Made by a program: the position numbers and the translations under genes. DNA of 64,000 bases from Paramacrobiotus metropolitanus (taxonomy: Eukaryota > Tardigrada > Eutardigrada > Parachela > Macrobiotidae): contig NW_026570336.1 in NCBI RefSeq assembly GCF_019649055.1, positions 186,001 to 250,000 on the forward strand, in the 5' to 3' direction. Under the pieces are notes generated by a model. The model saw nothing but the letters and a program-made list of their open reading frames with translations. It searched no databases and was not told the DNA's origin. Below, piece by piece: positions 41,519 to 54,103 of this stretch (position 1 is its first letter; each line of letters begins with the position of its first letter).

Positions 41519-43664
41519 ATGCAAGCGTTTTATTAATGTTCAGCACAATGTGAGTCTTTAATTTACTTGTGCATCTTTAATGTGCAGTAAATTGTTATTT
41601 CATTCTGGAGGTTGTGAATGCATCTATTTGCAGAGTAAAACCTTGTACGCACCTATTAAAACTGCAAGTTAACTGAATAGCTTGGCCACCGAAGTCGGAA
41701 AGGTGATACGTCCGGAAAAGAGCGCGTACGAGCGAAATAGCGCTTCAGCGAATTAGCATCGCGAAGTCCAGCGCGGGAACGCGTCCTCTGCCATGGGAAC
41801 AGCATCAGCATCGGGAAATTTAGATGAAATATTCTACTTTATTGGGTCGTACATTTGCTTTGTAGGCTGAGGCTGTGTAAACAGCACAAATCTACTGTCA
41901 CAGAAAACTTGTGAACATTTTGTACCGCCATTCTGATTAAAGGTGCCGCCCGAATTAAATGACGCAACAAAGCTTGCATAGATGCCCTATTATTTCAAAA
42001 TCGTGTAGTGGTATTATTCGGAAGAATATGTAAACTGTAAATATAACTGCACATAGTGCGGTCATTTGTCGAAAATTTCTTTTCCAGAATCTGTTTTTGG
42101 CGAAAAAAATATTGAATAGAACAAACTTTGTGTAACGTTATATTTGTGTAACGTGTGGTGTTACATAACAGTTATACCTGGTTTCGATTTCGCCAATAAC
42201 GGTGTTATAGTTTGCCCGCTGATTGTATTTTATTAAAATTTTTGAAATGAAACCGTTTCGTAAGTGCAGCGTGAAGAACGATTGTTAATCGAATATTGGT
42301 GAAGGTATCGAATATGAACCATTAAATTGTGATTTGTGATTACGTTTTAGCTTCTTTCAAAGTACAGTATACGATCCATTCCAACAAAATTTCTGGGTTT
42401 TTTTAGCTGAAATGATGTTTTTAAGTGATCTTTTTGGGCCACTAAACCACATGAACTAGCACAGGAGAAAACCCTTCCCATACGTCATATTATATGGAAG
42501 CCCAATTTCTCACTGAAAATCGCTTCTGTTGAAGTTCGCACTAGAGTCGACGAGGATGGTGGTGAAAACAGTGACCTTAACCCGCGTACCGGGCCGATGG
42601 CACAATCTTAAAAGAATCAATAATGCCGATAATGATGGCATTAACAGTTTAACACGAGTGCCGGGCTAGAATGTTAACGGCGTTAACATTCCCGCCAGGC
42701 TGGCATGTTAACGCCGTTAACACGCGTGCCGGGCCGGGATGTTAATGGTGTTAACACACGTGTCAGCGGTTTTTACTGAAATCGTGAATGTCAGATATTT
42801 ACCTAATGCGATATTTAATACGATGGATTCAGTACGATGTTGCCTTCAATGCACTGCTTTAAAAGATTATTAAAATTTTAAAATTAACACAACTGTTCAC
42901 ATAGCTATACATAATCTACTTAACAGTGGTTTTGAATTACCATCCTAAAAATTAAAGTGATTATTCAGTAAGGAGTGACTATTCGTAAAAGCATACAACA
43001 AAACGTGCTGGGCTAGTAAAGTTTGGCGATGCTGTGAATTGTTAAGAGTTGGATCATGCGGCCTTATACCGACTGTCTGTTGCAAGACGACACAAAGGCA
43101 TTTGCCGCTGTTAAAAGGTTGAAAATTGCGCTGTTGTCGTATGTAGTCGTTCTGTATAGACAGTATGAGATTGAGAAGAGCATAATTATGTGAGTGTAGG
43201 AACAAACGCATCGAATAAGGAGAGAGGATCACAGAGCAGTGCTAATAAATCGGTAGAGACTCTGTCTCTTTGGTGTGCCTATGCTGTCTTGCTCTGTTAT
43301 ATGAGATTCCAGCACAGCTCTGTCAGCATCCTGTTGTGAGCATGCCGCTGCCCGAGATCAGCTGCGCGATTGAATGAAAATATTTTTACATATAAGATAA
43401 GAGAGAAATGAAAGAGACATGGAGGATGCGAGTGCGAACACCATTCAAAGCTTGCAATAACAAAAATATCATCATATTAAAGGGATGGTGATATTTGCTT
43501 TGCAAAAACCATGAAATTTCTAAATAAAGTGGACGTTTTGGACGGTTTTTAATGTTTGAAATGTTGTCTTGATAAGTACAGTGTGTCTTTCTTAAGCATG
43601 AAAAGGCCGGCCTTTTTGCTGTTTGTTACAACTTACAAATTACTGTTAAAGTCTCCGTAGCGGT
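41519..43664. other. Ginger left non-coding interior
   Basis: No open frame of note. 42655-42770 holds four further GTTAAC/CCGGGC modules (e.g. GTTAACGGCGTTAAC) like those of the termini, i.e. a subterminal block ~1.3 kb inside the left end. Confidence 0.6.
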
Positions 43665-46600
43665 ATGTATCAATTCCCTTTTCATGTTCCATACGCGCTT
43701 AATGGCTCCGCAGCTGGTACCGGGATGCCGCATCCACCCGGTATGGCCGTAGGGCCGCCAGCAGTGCCTGTCGGACCTTTCACACCTCAAGTTTATTTTC
43801 CATTTACGGCGGCACCGCTTCCATCCACCAACCATCAACATTTTGGCTCTCTTTGCTGCGCAAATGCTGTTTTCCCTGGAGGGGTTCCACCGGGTTTTCC
43901 ACTGTATCCATTCAGCCACGCTGTGCAACATCAGTGCCACGCACAGGCGGCCCCCACGGTGACCGTCGCGCAGCATACTGGGAGTGGGGCCCAGCAGATA
44001 ATACCAAACCCCGACGTTGCAAAAGTAGCAGTTGCCGTTCCCAACAGTAGTGACGTAAGAACATAAATCCCTTTTAGTTAGACATGAAGATTTATTTGCA
44101 TAATACGAGCGCTAAATGTATGATTATGCTAACTATTAAGTAACCGAATTGAGTACCATTAAGTAACCGAATGCGAGAAAAGTTAAGAATTGCCTAGAAA
44201 TTTGTTAGCTGCAGAAACTGATTCTATTGTTTTAAACAAGAATAAATTAAGTGAGAAGGAGTTTGGCTGTAGTCAGAGGAAACGCAGCAGCTGCATGTTT
44301 TGGTTTCTTTGAGTTCACGTCATACTTATTCTAAAAGTTTAGAAACGTGCGACTTGACTTAAAATCTTTATTCTTACACAAGTTGTTATCTGTACTTTAG
44401 CAGAAACGCGAAGCTGATGGTAACGCAAGATCCCCTTTGCCGGAAACTGACGCTCAGTCAACCGTAGGATCGGCCGATTCTAATGAAGGTAATACACACA
44501 GTAAAAGGTCACCATAAAATAGTGGAGTATCTTTGTGGTGGACTGGCCACGAGACAAGTACCAGTTATTACTCGTATTAAGTATTACAGGATGTGAACAA
44601 CAGTTTTGTACAATTTTACATCTGTCACAAATACCTAAACATTATGTTCTCTTACATCGTATAATAATGGAAAGGAAAACACTGGCGGCAGTACAACAAT
44701 GGAATTTAACTTTCTGAAAGTTCGAGTGGACCGATTCGAGCACAAAGCTATTAGTGGGCAGTATTGTTGTGCCAATAAATAAAATTAAATAACGGCCATT
44801 TATACTTAGTAAAAGCACGCCTGATATTATAAATCCAGTAAACGAGTATTTTACACATATTCCCTTAATGAAAAAACGTTTTCGGCACACAGGAATTCGC
44901 TAAATTAATTATATTTAGTAGAGTTTTACTTGAATTTATTAAGTGAATTACTCGGGAAAACTATAATAGTAAGTAAAACTAAGTAAAAAAAAAGCAAAAA
45001 TAAGTAAAAATAAGTAGAGGTCCAGAAACGGAAAGTAAAAATAAGGTATTTTTGCAAAGAATTTTACTAACCAACACTCTCTATAGGGCTATCATCAGTC
45101 GTACACATTCGTTTTGAGCGTAACCGGCTTAACAGTTATACCTACGTACGTCTTTTACGATCATTAGTCACATACTCACATTTGCTGTAATTCTGTTACA
45201 GGCAAACAAGAAAATAGTGGCGACACCTTAAGTGATGGCAGTTTCGATCGAAAAGGTGCCGGCCGTTTCAGCGACCAGGAACCGAACTTTCGAGCTCTTC
45301 GGTTTTATCTGAAGTCAAATCCTCAGTGCAGGAAACACTATCCAGGACTACAGAATAGCGAAAAAGTTGTAATTACAAGACAAGCGCGACGTTACCGACT
45401 AAAAAATGGAAAACTATTCTTCGTCAATAAAAAAAATGAAGAACGATTGTATGTGGAACGCAAGGAGCAACGAACTGCTATCATCCAAGAATGTCACGAG
45501 TAAGAAAATCACTTAATTTCTTAGAAAAGATTCATGAGAACTTAATGTTTTTCCCGCTAAATAAGCTTTCATAAAATTAATAACCCTATTTGAATGAAAG
45601 CGACATCAATTGTAACTTTACAGCGTGTTTTTGCATTAATTTTTGAGAATATACAATGCTGAATAACAACGTTTTCATGGATTCCTCAGACGATTTGGGG
45701 CACTTGCGAAGAGAGCGGCTTTTGGAGCGCATATCCGAGCAATATTACTCGAAAAATATGCGAGTCGACGTGGAAAAACATGTAAGAAAGGTTCACAAAT
45801 TACACCAAATACAGTTAATTCTTATAATGCATTTGCATAATCGCCAATTGTGGTGCATCTATTCTCATAACGTACACTCTTTTTATTCTCCCGTTCCTCC
45901 AGTACTTAGTTTCATCAAAATTGATGTGCCGATTAGGCAGTCGGCCATAGTGCTGCTAAAGTATGCATTACCTTAGCAGTTCTAAGCATCTTATTGTTTA
46001 CCGATTTTTTTGATCCAAAAAGTATCATGAGACCAGTAAATTGTTTTTCTGTTAAGTGGAAATTTTTATGAACTAGTGATCCCAATAAATTAAAACGAAA
46101 TGGGGATGGCAGAAAACTTAATTCGGTAACAAAGCGAGATTACGCTGACATGCAACATTTGTAAAATACGTTTTGAATATCCGCAAAGTGGTGACCTTTT
46201 CTATTTTTATTAAAATATCTATTAGCATGAAAGGGTTTCTTAGGTGGTATAGTAAAACTATGTTTGGTTACCTGTTTTTAGTTTTCTAGAAGTTTAACCG
46301 TTTGCTTGCGAACCAAAATTTACCATTTGTTTTTTGCTGTCGTAAATCTTTGAAAGTATGTTTTTGATTTGATTTGATTTGATTTGATTAGATAAATTCG
46401 TGTTCTGAGTGTCATTTGGCCGGAAAAGGACTAAACAAGGTCCGCGACAATTTGCGCAGCATCGCGCTGAAAGCCAAAGCTTGGTGGCTTGTAGCTATGG
46501 ATCTGGTTGATATGAAAGTAACAACAAAAAGCGAGAATCGCTACCTCCTGACGGTAATTGACTGCTACACAAAGTATCCTGAAGCCATACCTGTTCCTGA

Positions 46601-49600
46601 TAAAAAAGCTTTAACCATTGCCAACGCCTTGTTCAGTAGTGTTAACTGTCGATATGGGGCGCCCGAGCGCATAATAACTGATAACGGGAAGGAATTCCGT
46701 AATGAGGTACATATACAAGATGACAAAATTTTTTTATATAAATTTGTTCCCATTAATATGTATAACTCCCTAAAATATATGAAAATGCCTTGACATTTAT
46801 GATTTCCAGAGAATTGCGGAATTAAATAAATGTCTACGAATAAAGCATTCTTTGATTCGCCCTTACAATCCACGTTCCAATGGAATTATTGAAAGGGCAA
46901 ACCAGGAGATTAGCTCGCCAGAGGTTCACCAGCGAAGAAGACCTGTTCAAGTGGTTCAGCAATTGCGTCAGCGAAAAATCTTTTCATCTTCCGCCTTACG
47001 GCCCTAAGACTAGAAGGGCTGCCGCACCCTCTACTTCCGTTATTGAACATGTCGAAATCATCGATTCCGTTCGCTTGGAAAAAGCCCTTGAGAACCTGCA
47101 TCAGAAGAAGACGGCTAGGCAGAAGAAGATCGCAGCACTGACCAAGGTACGATACATGTCAATAGTAATATATAAACAATGCGAGCTAAAGGTCATGGCT
47201 GCTTTGTTGGTTGTGCTTTTGCGCGTCGCCTAACCATTCTTTATCATACATTTATATGGCTCATTCTTTGACCGAAAACCCGTTTTACACCAGCCCAAGG
47301 TCTTATTAAAGGTTACTTCTGTGCGCCCGGAAAATTTGTCGCCGGAATTTGTTACATATACTTGTAATGTACATTTCTTAATCTTGAACCCACTACCCTT
47401 TCAAACCTTTTACAATTTGTAAGAATATTTTTCAAGGTATAAATGCATAAACACAATACACACAAAAGCCTAAATTTTGCGTTTGGTATTTAAATCTTTC
47501 ATAACGTGGAATTGTGAGCACCCACGGCCCATTTCGTACCACTCTATAAAATCGGCCCTTTTTTTGTTCATTGTATTCCACGTATTCCTGTGCATCCCAC
47601 ACATATTCTGTTTGTATTCACGTTTTATTCTCCATATTCTCCATAGTTGATAAATATTATTCTCCATTGATTTGTTTTGCAAATACGTCAGACTACGTCT
47701 ACCCCTGCTGTTTTACCGTATTCCTACGTATGCTACACGTATGCTGTGATTGCTGTCAGTGTTTGACAGTGTATTGTTTAGTTTCTTAGGCTTCTTAGAT
47801 TTTTAACTAGGACAACTGGGAATACGTGGTGAATAAAAGCCGAATACGTGGGAATGCGCTAATACGTTGAGGAAGGCAGCAGTTATAGAGGTCAAATAGG
47901 TAAGCGCGTTAGGGAATGCTTTTGGAATACAGGCAGAATACAGGTAGTATACGTGGGAATACGGGCACAATTTGCAGGCATAGCGCTTTCGTTTATTAAA
48001 GTAATTTTAAAACTGATAAATCAGTTCAGACAGAACGAACCTTTTGCTTTTACGAGCTTCATGATGCGACGATCAAGCATCAAAGCAACGATTAATTGAG
48101 CATTCCCTTAATTAATTAATTTTAAGGAAATCGATGCCGCACTTGGCCGAAAATCAGAAGAAGTGGATCATTTACCAACTCCATCAGGATTCTTGAAACT
48201 GACCACATCTAAGGAACCATCCGATGAAGTTGTTGATTCAAACAGCGCCGAAAATTTGAACAATTTAGGGTTCACAGCGGATATGATTGCAGATATCATA
48301 AATCCGAAAAAGTGCCTTTCGACCTTTGTTGTGTCCGCAGTTATGGAAATTCTTAAAGAACAGTTTCCGAGTACTGATGGGTTACGTCCTATCGAAGCTC
48401 TTAAAGACGAGCTGTCGCCCACGCGAAAATCCTTGTTTTTTCGAGACCGCCGATTTTTGCAAGTACTCTTCGTTCATCAAAATCATTTTGTCTTGGCGCA
48501 GGGAAGCGGGCCACCAAAAGAATTCCAGTCGCCATTTATCGTTAACGTGTATGACAGCTTGGCGCTCGAACACGGTCAAGCAAATGATCCCGAATTAATC
48601 AAGTTTTGCGCCGCTCTCGCTAACACAACTTCCTCTGAAATTGAAATCCGATTGCAGCCGTGCGACCAACAGCCAAATCTGCGTGATTGCGGGGTTTTTT
48701 CTGCGGCCTTCGCTACAGCCATCTGCTACGGCCATGACCTTTCTAAAATCAAGTTTATCCAATCAGAGGTACTGCATTCTGCACCGTAGTGATAAGCAAA
48801 ATTAAGAAATTTTTATGTATGAGGTGTAAAATAAATTTGAGAGTTGGAAAATAATCCTTAGTAATATCTAGTTATATTATTAAGTAATATCCTTAGTAAT
48901 ATAATCCTTAGTAAAATCTAGAAGCCATCTAGATCGCTTTAACATACAGGAACTATTTTAAAGATTGAGCATTAGCACATTACCGCGGTTATCAAATTTG
49001 CGGCACCTCGCGCAATAAACCGTCCTAATAAGCGCCCCTTCCTTCCTATGTTTCAAATTAAGGCATCCCCAAAAATTGCTGGTGCTTTTCATATCTGTCA
49101 AGCGTTTAAGCCAAGAAATACCTTGACTGTAGATGTATTTAGGGTTTCGTCTTAAGTTATGTTACCCCCGATTTAATCATACAGCTGATTATGTATCGCA
49201 GAAGTTTGACCCACACAGCGCAGCCAAATGCTCTACTCTGTAGTGCAATTACGATAAAGCGAAAAATGTGTTGGGTAGTAAATTCCTTGACGATATATTT
49301 GTTTTTACTATCCGCTTTGGAGACTTCCTTACCATTAACAGTTTTTCGCGACTTTTGCTTACTATTTTAAGTGTTCAAAGAGCATTTACTTACTAATTAT
49401 ACAACATTCATTAAATAAATTTAATTAAGCGCTAAAATTTTTAGACTGTATTAGTTTTAAAGTGCAACCGAACACAGACAAAACCTTAATAATAAAAATA
49501 ATAATTATAATTCGCTCAAGCACCACCCCGATGAGAGCCGAAACTATTCTTATGACCCGCTTAAAGTCTTCGACACACACTGAAATTACGATACGAAGGT

Positions 49601-50117
49601 GGTCAGACAGTTGAAAGCTGTAGTGCAATTAATTAATGATTTAAAATAAGTTCGATCGGCACTTACCAGTGATCACTATTAACGGATGCGTAATAAATGA
49701 TAAGGTTAAAGGTAGTGAACCGAGCAAAAAGTCCAGGTCGAGGAAAGGAAATTTTAATAACTTTAAAGCTCACCAGTAGCCGATTATCTGCACTTGCAAT
49801 ATTGTACTTGGTTCCACACTATTTTGTTATAGATGCGAAAACATTTGCGCGCCTGCATTCTCAAGAAACGTTTCACGCCGTTTCCAAGCGTCCCTGTTGA
49901 TGAGCTGTTTTTGGAGCCTACTGCGGATTCCACTCGCTTCCGTTGCTGTTTTCCCATATTGTGTACCTGCCGACTTCCACTTTCAGCTACCAGCAAACGT
50001 ACCGTAAAATGCCGTTATCTGCAATGTTCAGTAAAAACGTTTCATGTTGATTGCGTGTCAAAGCAACGCACTGCATCAGGAAAGTTTGAGTGTAAATTTT
50101 GCAAGCCAAATATCTAA
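43665..50117 (+). CDS. Ginger transposase: Pro-rich N-terminus, HHCC, DDE integrase, Ulp1 protease, PHD-like finger
   Basis: Exons: 43665-44054 (Pro/Ala/His-rich), 44401-44488, 45202-45500 (RFYLKSNPQCRKHYPGL; YRLKNGKLFFV), 45690-45781 (GHLRRERLLERISEQYY), 46392-46706, 46810-47146, 48127-48778 and 49833-50117, nearly all with GT/AG and consistent phase. The zinc domain ends SCSECH. Integrase: AMDLVDM (first Asp), VIDCYTKYPEA, ITDNGKEF (second Asp), RPYNPRSNGIIERAN (Glu). Protease: QNHFVLAQ, IVNVYDSL and LRDCGVFSAAFA give His, Asp and Cys. The end has a Cx2C...HVDC...CKFC finger. Exon 46810-47146 is one base out of phase after ERANQEI, and the 45500/45690 junction is also off by one. Confidence 0.85.
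46359..46390. repeat. (TTTGA)n-like microsatellite
   Basis: TTTGATTTGATTTGATTTGA run just before the acceptor of the integrase exon. Confidence 0.8.
48779..49832. other. Intron between protease and PHD-like exons of the Ginger gene
   Basis: A/T-rich, no open frame of note. Starts GTACTG after a complete GAG codon and ends TTATAG. Confidence 0.6.
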
Positions 50118-51914
50118 CGATCTTTTTAGCATTGTCGTTTGTGAGCCAAATGAAGGTTACTTTGGAACTTATGTGTTTTGCCAGCACGCTAGCTAGCGAG
50201 AAATGGAAGTCTTTGATAAAATGTGTTTTTAAATTGAGAAAATGCAGAATACATAAATACTCTGCAGCCATTCATTCAGATTTACCCCCGTAAGAAGCAC
50301 GGATCTTGTATGCACAGAAAATACCACCGATCACTGCTGTGATGGATGGAAGTTTGGTGACCTAGGCATTTTTAATAATGTGTACGTTTTTATATCAAAC
50401 GCCTTCTATAGTTGTCTTCATTACTGTACTTCTACTCTGCACTTGGCGAAGTTTCAGTAGGGCAACCAGACGTGCGATTCACGATCGCTATTACGATTCA
50501 CATAGACGGTATCGTAACGCTCACACTATGTAATTTTGGCAAGTTCATAATAACACGAACTTACTCCGGACATAACCCAACAAATAAAATTCTTCCAGGC
50601 TTCGTTGTGCTATTCGCTTATAATTAGGCAATTATTTTTTACCCAGGTAATACGAACCGAACGTGCGGGATCCGAGTGCCGATGTAAACACGCTTGCCGG
50701 GAGCAGTTTTAACGGCATTAACTTACCTACCCGTGATCCGTGCTAGCGGCGTTAACATCCCGGGCCGGGATTCGTCTTATAGACAATATAAGTGCTTACC
50801 GGCAGGCGGCACGCGACAGTAAGAAACACAATAGTATCCATTTTCTGTGCCAATCAGTCAAGAAAAACAATGCACACACAATGTTTTGCCTCAGTTTGGA
50901 AGAGGAAACTTTTGCATTTGACGAGGCCATGCAGGAGTGTATTTTCCCAATTAACCGATCCTGCATAATATTCGAAAGTCGAAATCGTGATCGTTAAAGC
51001 ACATTACCCCTTCGTTGATACCGCAACCTGCTTAATTACCAGTTATTAGATACACGAAGGCACTGGAAAAATTTTTAGTGTTTCCAGTCACAGAGCCGGG
51101 CATGACAGAACCATGGCAAACAACTGCTAAAACATGTTGGACATCATAATTATACCCCAGACAACGTGTGTAATACAACAGCGCGTTAAATTTGCTTGTA
51201 ACTGTGGCTGTTATCGAGCGGCATCAAATTACCTCCGTTAACATTGGTGCCGGACGAAGATGCTAACCCTGACACAAGTTAACGCTATTACATGCGATAG
51301 TAATTCCCACAAATTAATTAGTAAACTCATAGCATTAAGTGCAATCGCAATGACACTATTGTACAGATAAAATTTGTAGAAACAAAAAACACGTTCGAAT
51401 TTAACAGAATTCTTGAATGGAAAAAATACGCACGACACCCATGTTTACGGCGTTAACATCCCTGACCGGCTCCAGTGTTAACGGTGTAATTTGATAGCAT
51501 TGATGAGCCGTCAAAGGTCTGTTCTACTCTGTATTTACAGTGCTACATACGCATGCAAGCTACCGACTGTCTGTACTCTGGCTGTCTGTCTGCCCAAGGA
51601 GTTTAACATGCGAGCGCTAAAAGTTAAATAAAACTAAATAAATTTGCTTATACTTACTTATAGAATATTCGTTAAACAATAATTATAACTTGATCAATTT
51701 TAGCAAGGTTTTGTCACGTCGAACAGGGAATCTCTTTGGTAAAAAGACGGAGATTACTGACCAAATTCTTTTCCGGCCCGCAGTTTTGCGAATATTATTT
51801 TTTACGACCATTAATAAAAAAGCTTATTGCAGCAATATCAAAAATAATTTAATTAAATATAGGTAATTACATACATTGTAGGATTTGGATCCAGAAATCC
51901 ATGTATAACGTGTA
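50118..51914. other. Ginger right non-coding interior
   Basis: Contains GTTAAC/CCGGGC modules at about 50705-50770, 51225-51285 and 51440-51495, spaced differently from the left-hand block. No gene seen. Confidence 0.6.
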
Positions 51915-52026
51915 CGATTTCGGTCGTTAACATTTGGGCCCGGCGGGAATGTTAACGTTAACATGCTCGCCCGGCACACATGTTAATGCGTTAACCGTTA
52001 ACATGTTAACAGTTCTGCCGGCTACA
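51915..52026 (-). repeat. Ginger right terminal inverted repeat
   Basis: Ends ...CAGTTCTGCCGGCTACA, then CACG (target duplication). Confidence 0.93.
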
Positions 52027-52030
52027 CACG

Positions 52031-52555
52031 CGCACTTTATCCATAATGTGCGCTCACGAGTTGGGCGGCTGCGTAGTTTCGAACTGTGTGCCACCATTTT
52101 ATCAGATTATTATTGCAATGAGCGCGGTATGTTTGCTGGCCACGGCTGACCTTAATAAAGTCTCGGATTAATGCAAAATATACTTACTCTCCCATGATGA
52201 TCAGTTACATACGTTTTGGTTTCGGTGTGGGTACAGTGTACGGTAAAATACGTGCTCACCCTGAGAAATAACGATTGCATGGCAGGTTTCAGTTCATAGG
52301 TTGATGTTGCACGGCAACATGGGTTCTTGTTGCAAGTGATACGGTGAACTTGGCTTTGATGCTGGATCAAATATGTTTAATATACATAAAAATTTTGTAC
52401 TTATGCATCACTGCGTAGGATTGCTGTTTCCATACGGTATACATCATAAATAATCAAGTATATTCTATCTGCATACGTGTCCGGAACTTTTCGACATCTT
52501 GACAGTGCCATTATAACTGTATGTTGACCTTCCCTGATAAGGAAATGCAGCGGCG
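52031..52555. other. No gene seen
   Basis: Flank of the Ginger element up to the Ig-domain gene, including that gene's promoter region. No clear TATA close to the ATG. Confidence 0.4.
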
Positions 52556-54100
52556 ATGGATGCGTGTCGACTTCGGTGCGCTGCAATCTTCATCCTTGTG
52601 GCTCATTTCCTGCTCTCCGTGGGCTGCTCTTCATCATCGGCCTGTACGACGGCGGTACCGAAGGCCTGCCGCAGTGCCACTTGCTACTACAGCATCGCCA
52701 CCTGTTAGTGCATTAGTTCAATTCCATTTAAGTAATTGGTTGTAACTAATTGGCTGTTTGTCTGACAGTGGACCGAATCGTGAAGGAAGCGACGCACAAC
52801 CCGGACAGTGACAAAATTCAACTGGCGTTGAGCGAACAGTCCCCAGCATCGCTCCCAGGTTGATCAGATCAGTCTTTGCTGACTCTCGCACAAATGTCTC
52901 CTTCGACTGCGCCGTACACAACGTCAACTACAGCACGCCGCTGGATCTCCCGGATATTGTTTGGCTGCACAATCAACGCGCGCTGGCCCATCTCAGCAGC
53001 GGCCGTCTCACCACCGCCAACACCTGGGACCTCCAGCATTCCGTCCACTCCCGTCCATCCCCGGGATCCGCCTTCGCTGACGTCAGCGCGACGCTCACCC
53101 TGACAGCCGTCGCGTGGAAGGACAGCGGTGATGTGAGGTGCAATCAGCTCTGTGTCGTGGCCCGGCCCGTGACCTCGAAGACTGGCGAATCGATCGCCTG
53201 CTCCACCTCTGACCAGAACTTCCGCTTGCTGGTCTTCCCCTCCGCCAGCAAACTCTTCCCGGTTCCCACGGCCAACGTCAGTGCGCGCTGCGGGACGGAT
53301 GCAAATCTCAGCTGCGTCGCCAACCTCCGGGACGCTGGCAGTACACCGGGCTTTATTTGGCGTTTTAACGGTCACGTAATCGCCGCCCCGCCGACCACCC
53401 ACTGCAGGCCCTGGTCGACGCCGCCGTGAGTCGTGCCGGACGCAGGATCGCATCGGAGCGCTTTCCCTTAAGCGGCATCTCCGCAGCTATGGAGTTGCCC
53501 TTTGCCATCTTCTACAGCAACACGGCGATGACGATGACCAGCACCCTGGTCCTTTACCGCGTGGACCTGCACACCTCGGCGCGGGTCGAGTGCTGGGTGC
53601 GGCCTGACGTCAACCAGGAGGGGTGGCGCCGGCAGACCGTCTACCACGAACATGATAACCACTCCGGCCGTCTGATCCTGTCTAAGGTGTTCCTCCAGGA
53701 TGGCTGGCAGCTTCTCGAAGTTATCGGTAAGCAAGTGACTAGCTTCCTGTATTGGTCAGGACCCAGCACTTTTAATCTGTTTGTGTATAATATAGAAAAT
53801 ACCGACGTAGTACTTCATTAACGCACATACTTGCGTCTGTAGGCGTTTTACGAAGCCTCCTCCACGCCGGAAACTGTGCGTCTATTCCCGTTTGCCTCTG
53901 CTGATGTTGCTGACGGCAGCGCGGAAGAACTTCTTCGTGCATGGTGTTGTTGGTGGAGCGCTCCGCTGCCTGCGAGCCTGCTGGTGATGTGGATGTGCGA
54001 GCAGTTTCTGATACCGATGCCGCTTTGGTTATTCCATGATTGTGCGCTGCCCGTTAACCGATGCGATTTCGCGCCAGTCGGCTTCTGGTCGACAAATTTT
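52556..54100 (+). CDS. Immunoglobulin-domain surface or secreted protein, probably host, with frame faults
   Basis: The ATG at 52556 encodes a signal peptide (MDACRLRCAAIFILVAHFLL...). The exon ends at a GTTAGT donor (~52704), and the next exon starts after CTGACAG at 52769. An Ig domain follows: NVSFDCAVHN (first Cys), IVWLHNQ (core Trp), LTLTAVAWKDSGDVRCN (D-x-G-x-C). A second Ig-like region has NLSCVANL, FIWRFNG and, after a frame change near 53420, STLVLYRVDLHTSARVECWV. A GTAAGC donor follows about 53728. Sequence up to ~54100 may hold a further exon. Frame faults lie near 52810-52860 and 53420. N-glycosylation sites (NVS, NYS, NLS) fit an extracellular role. GC-rich relative to flanks. 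Confidence 0.65.
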
Positions 54101-54103
54101 TAA

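Larger units (their letters stand above)
41408..52026 (+). mobile_element. Ginger-type DNA transposon, 10.6 kb
   Basis: Terminal inverted repeats begin TGTAGCCGGCAGAACTG (the TGTNR start known for Ginger) and are flanked by an exact 4-bp direct repeat CACG (41404-41407 and 52027-52030). The single long gene inside encodes a retrotransposon-like integrase joined to a Ulp1-like protease and PHD-like finger, the architecture reported for Ginger families. Multiple GTTAAC-containing motifs occur in and near the ends. One junction and one exon carry a frame fault. Confidence 0.93.

Noticed and set aside
43626-43976. Minus-strand frame opposite the first Ginger coding exon
   Set aside because: The plus-strand exon ends at a proper donor and joins in phase to the next exon; the minus frame has no support.
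52869-53453. Long minus-strand frame rich in Gly/Arg/Val
   Set aside because: Antisense shadow of the GC-rich Ig-domain exon, whose Cys/Trp/DxGxC pattern is on the plus strand.
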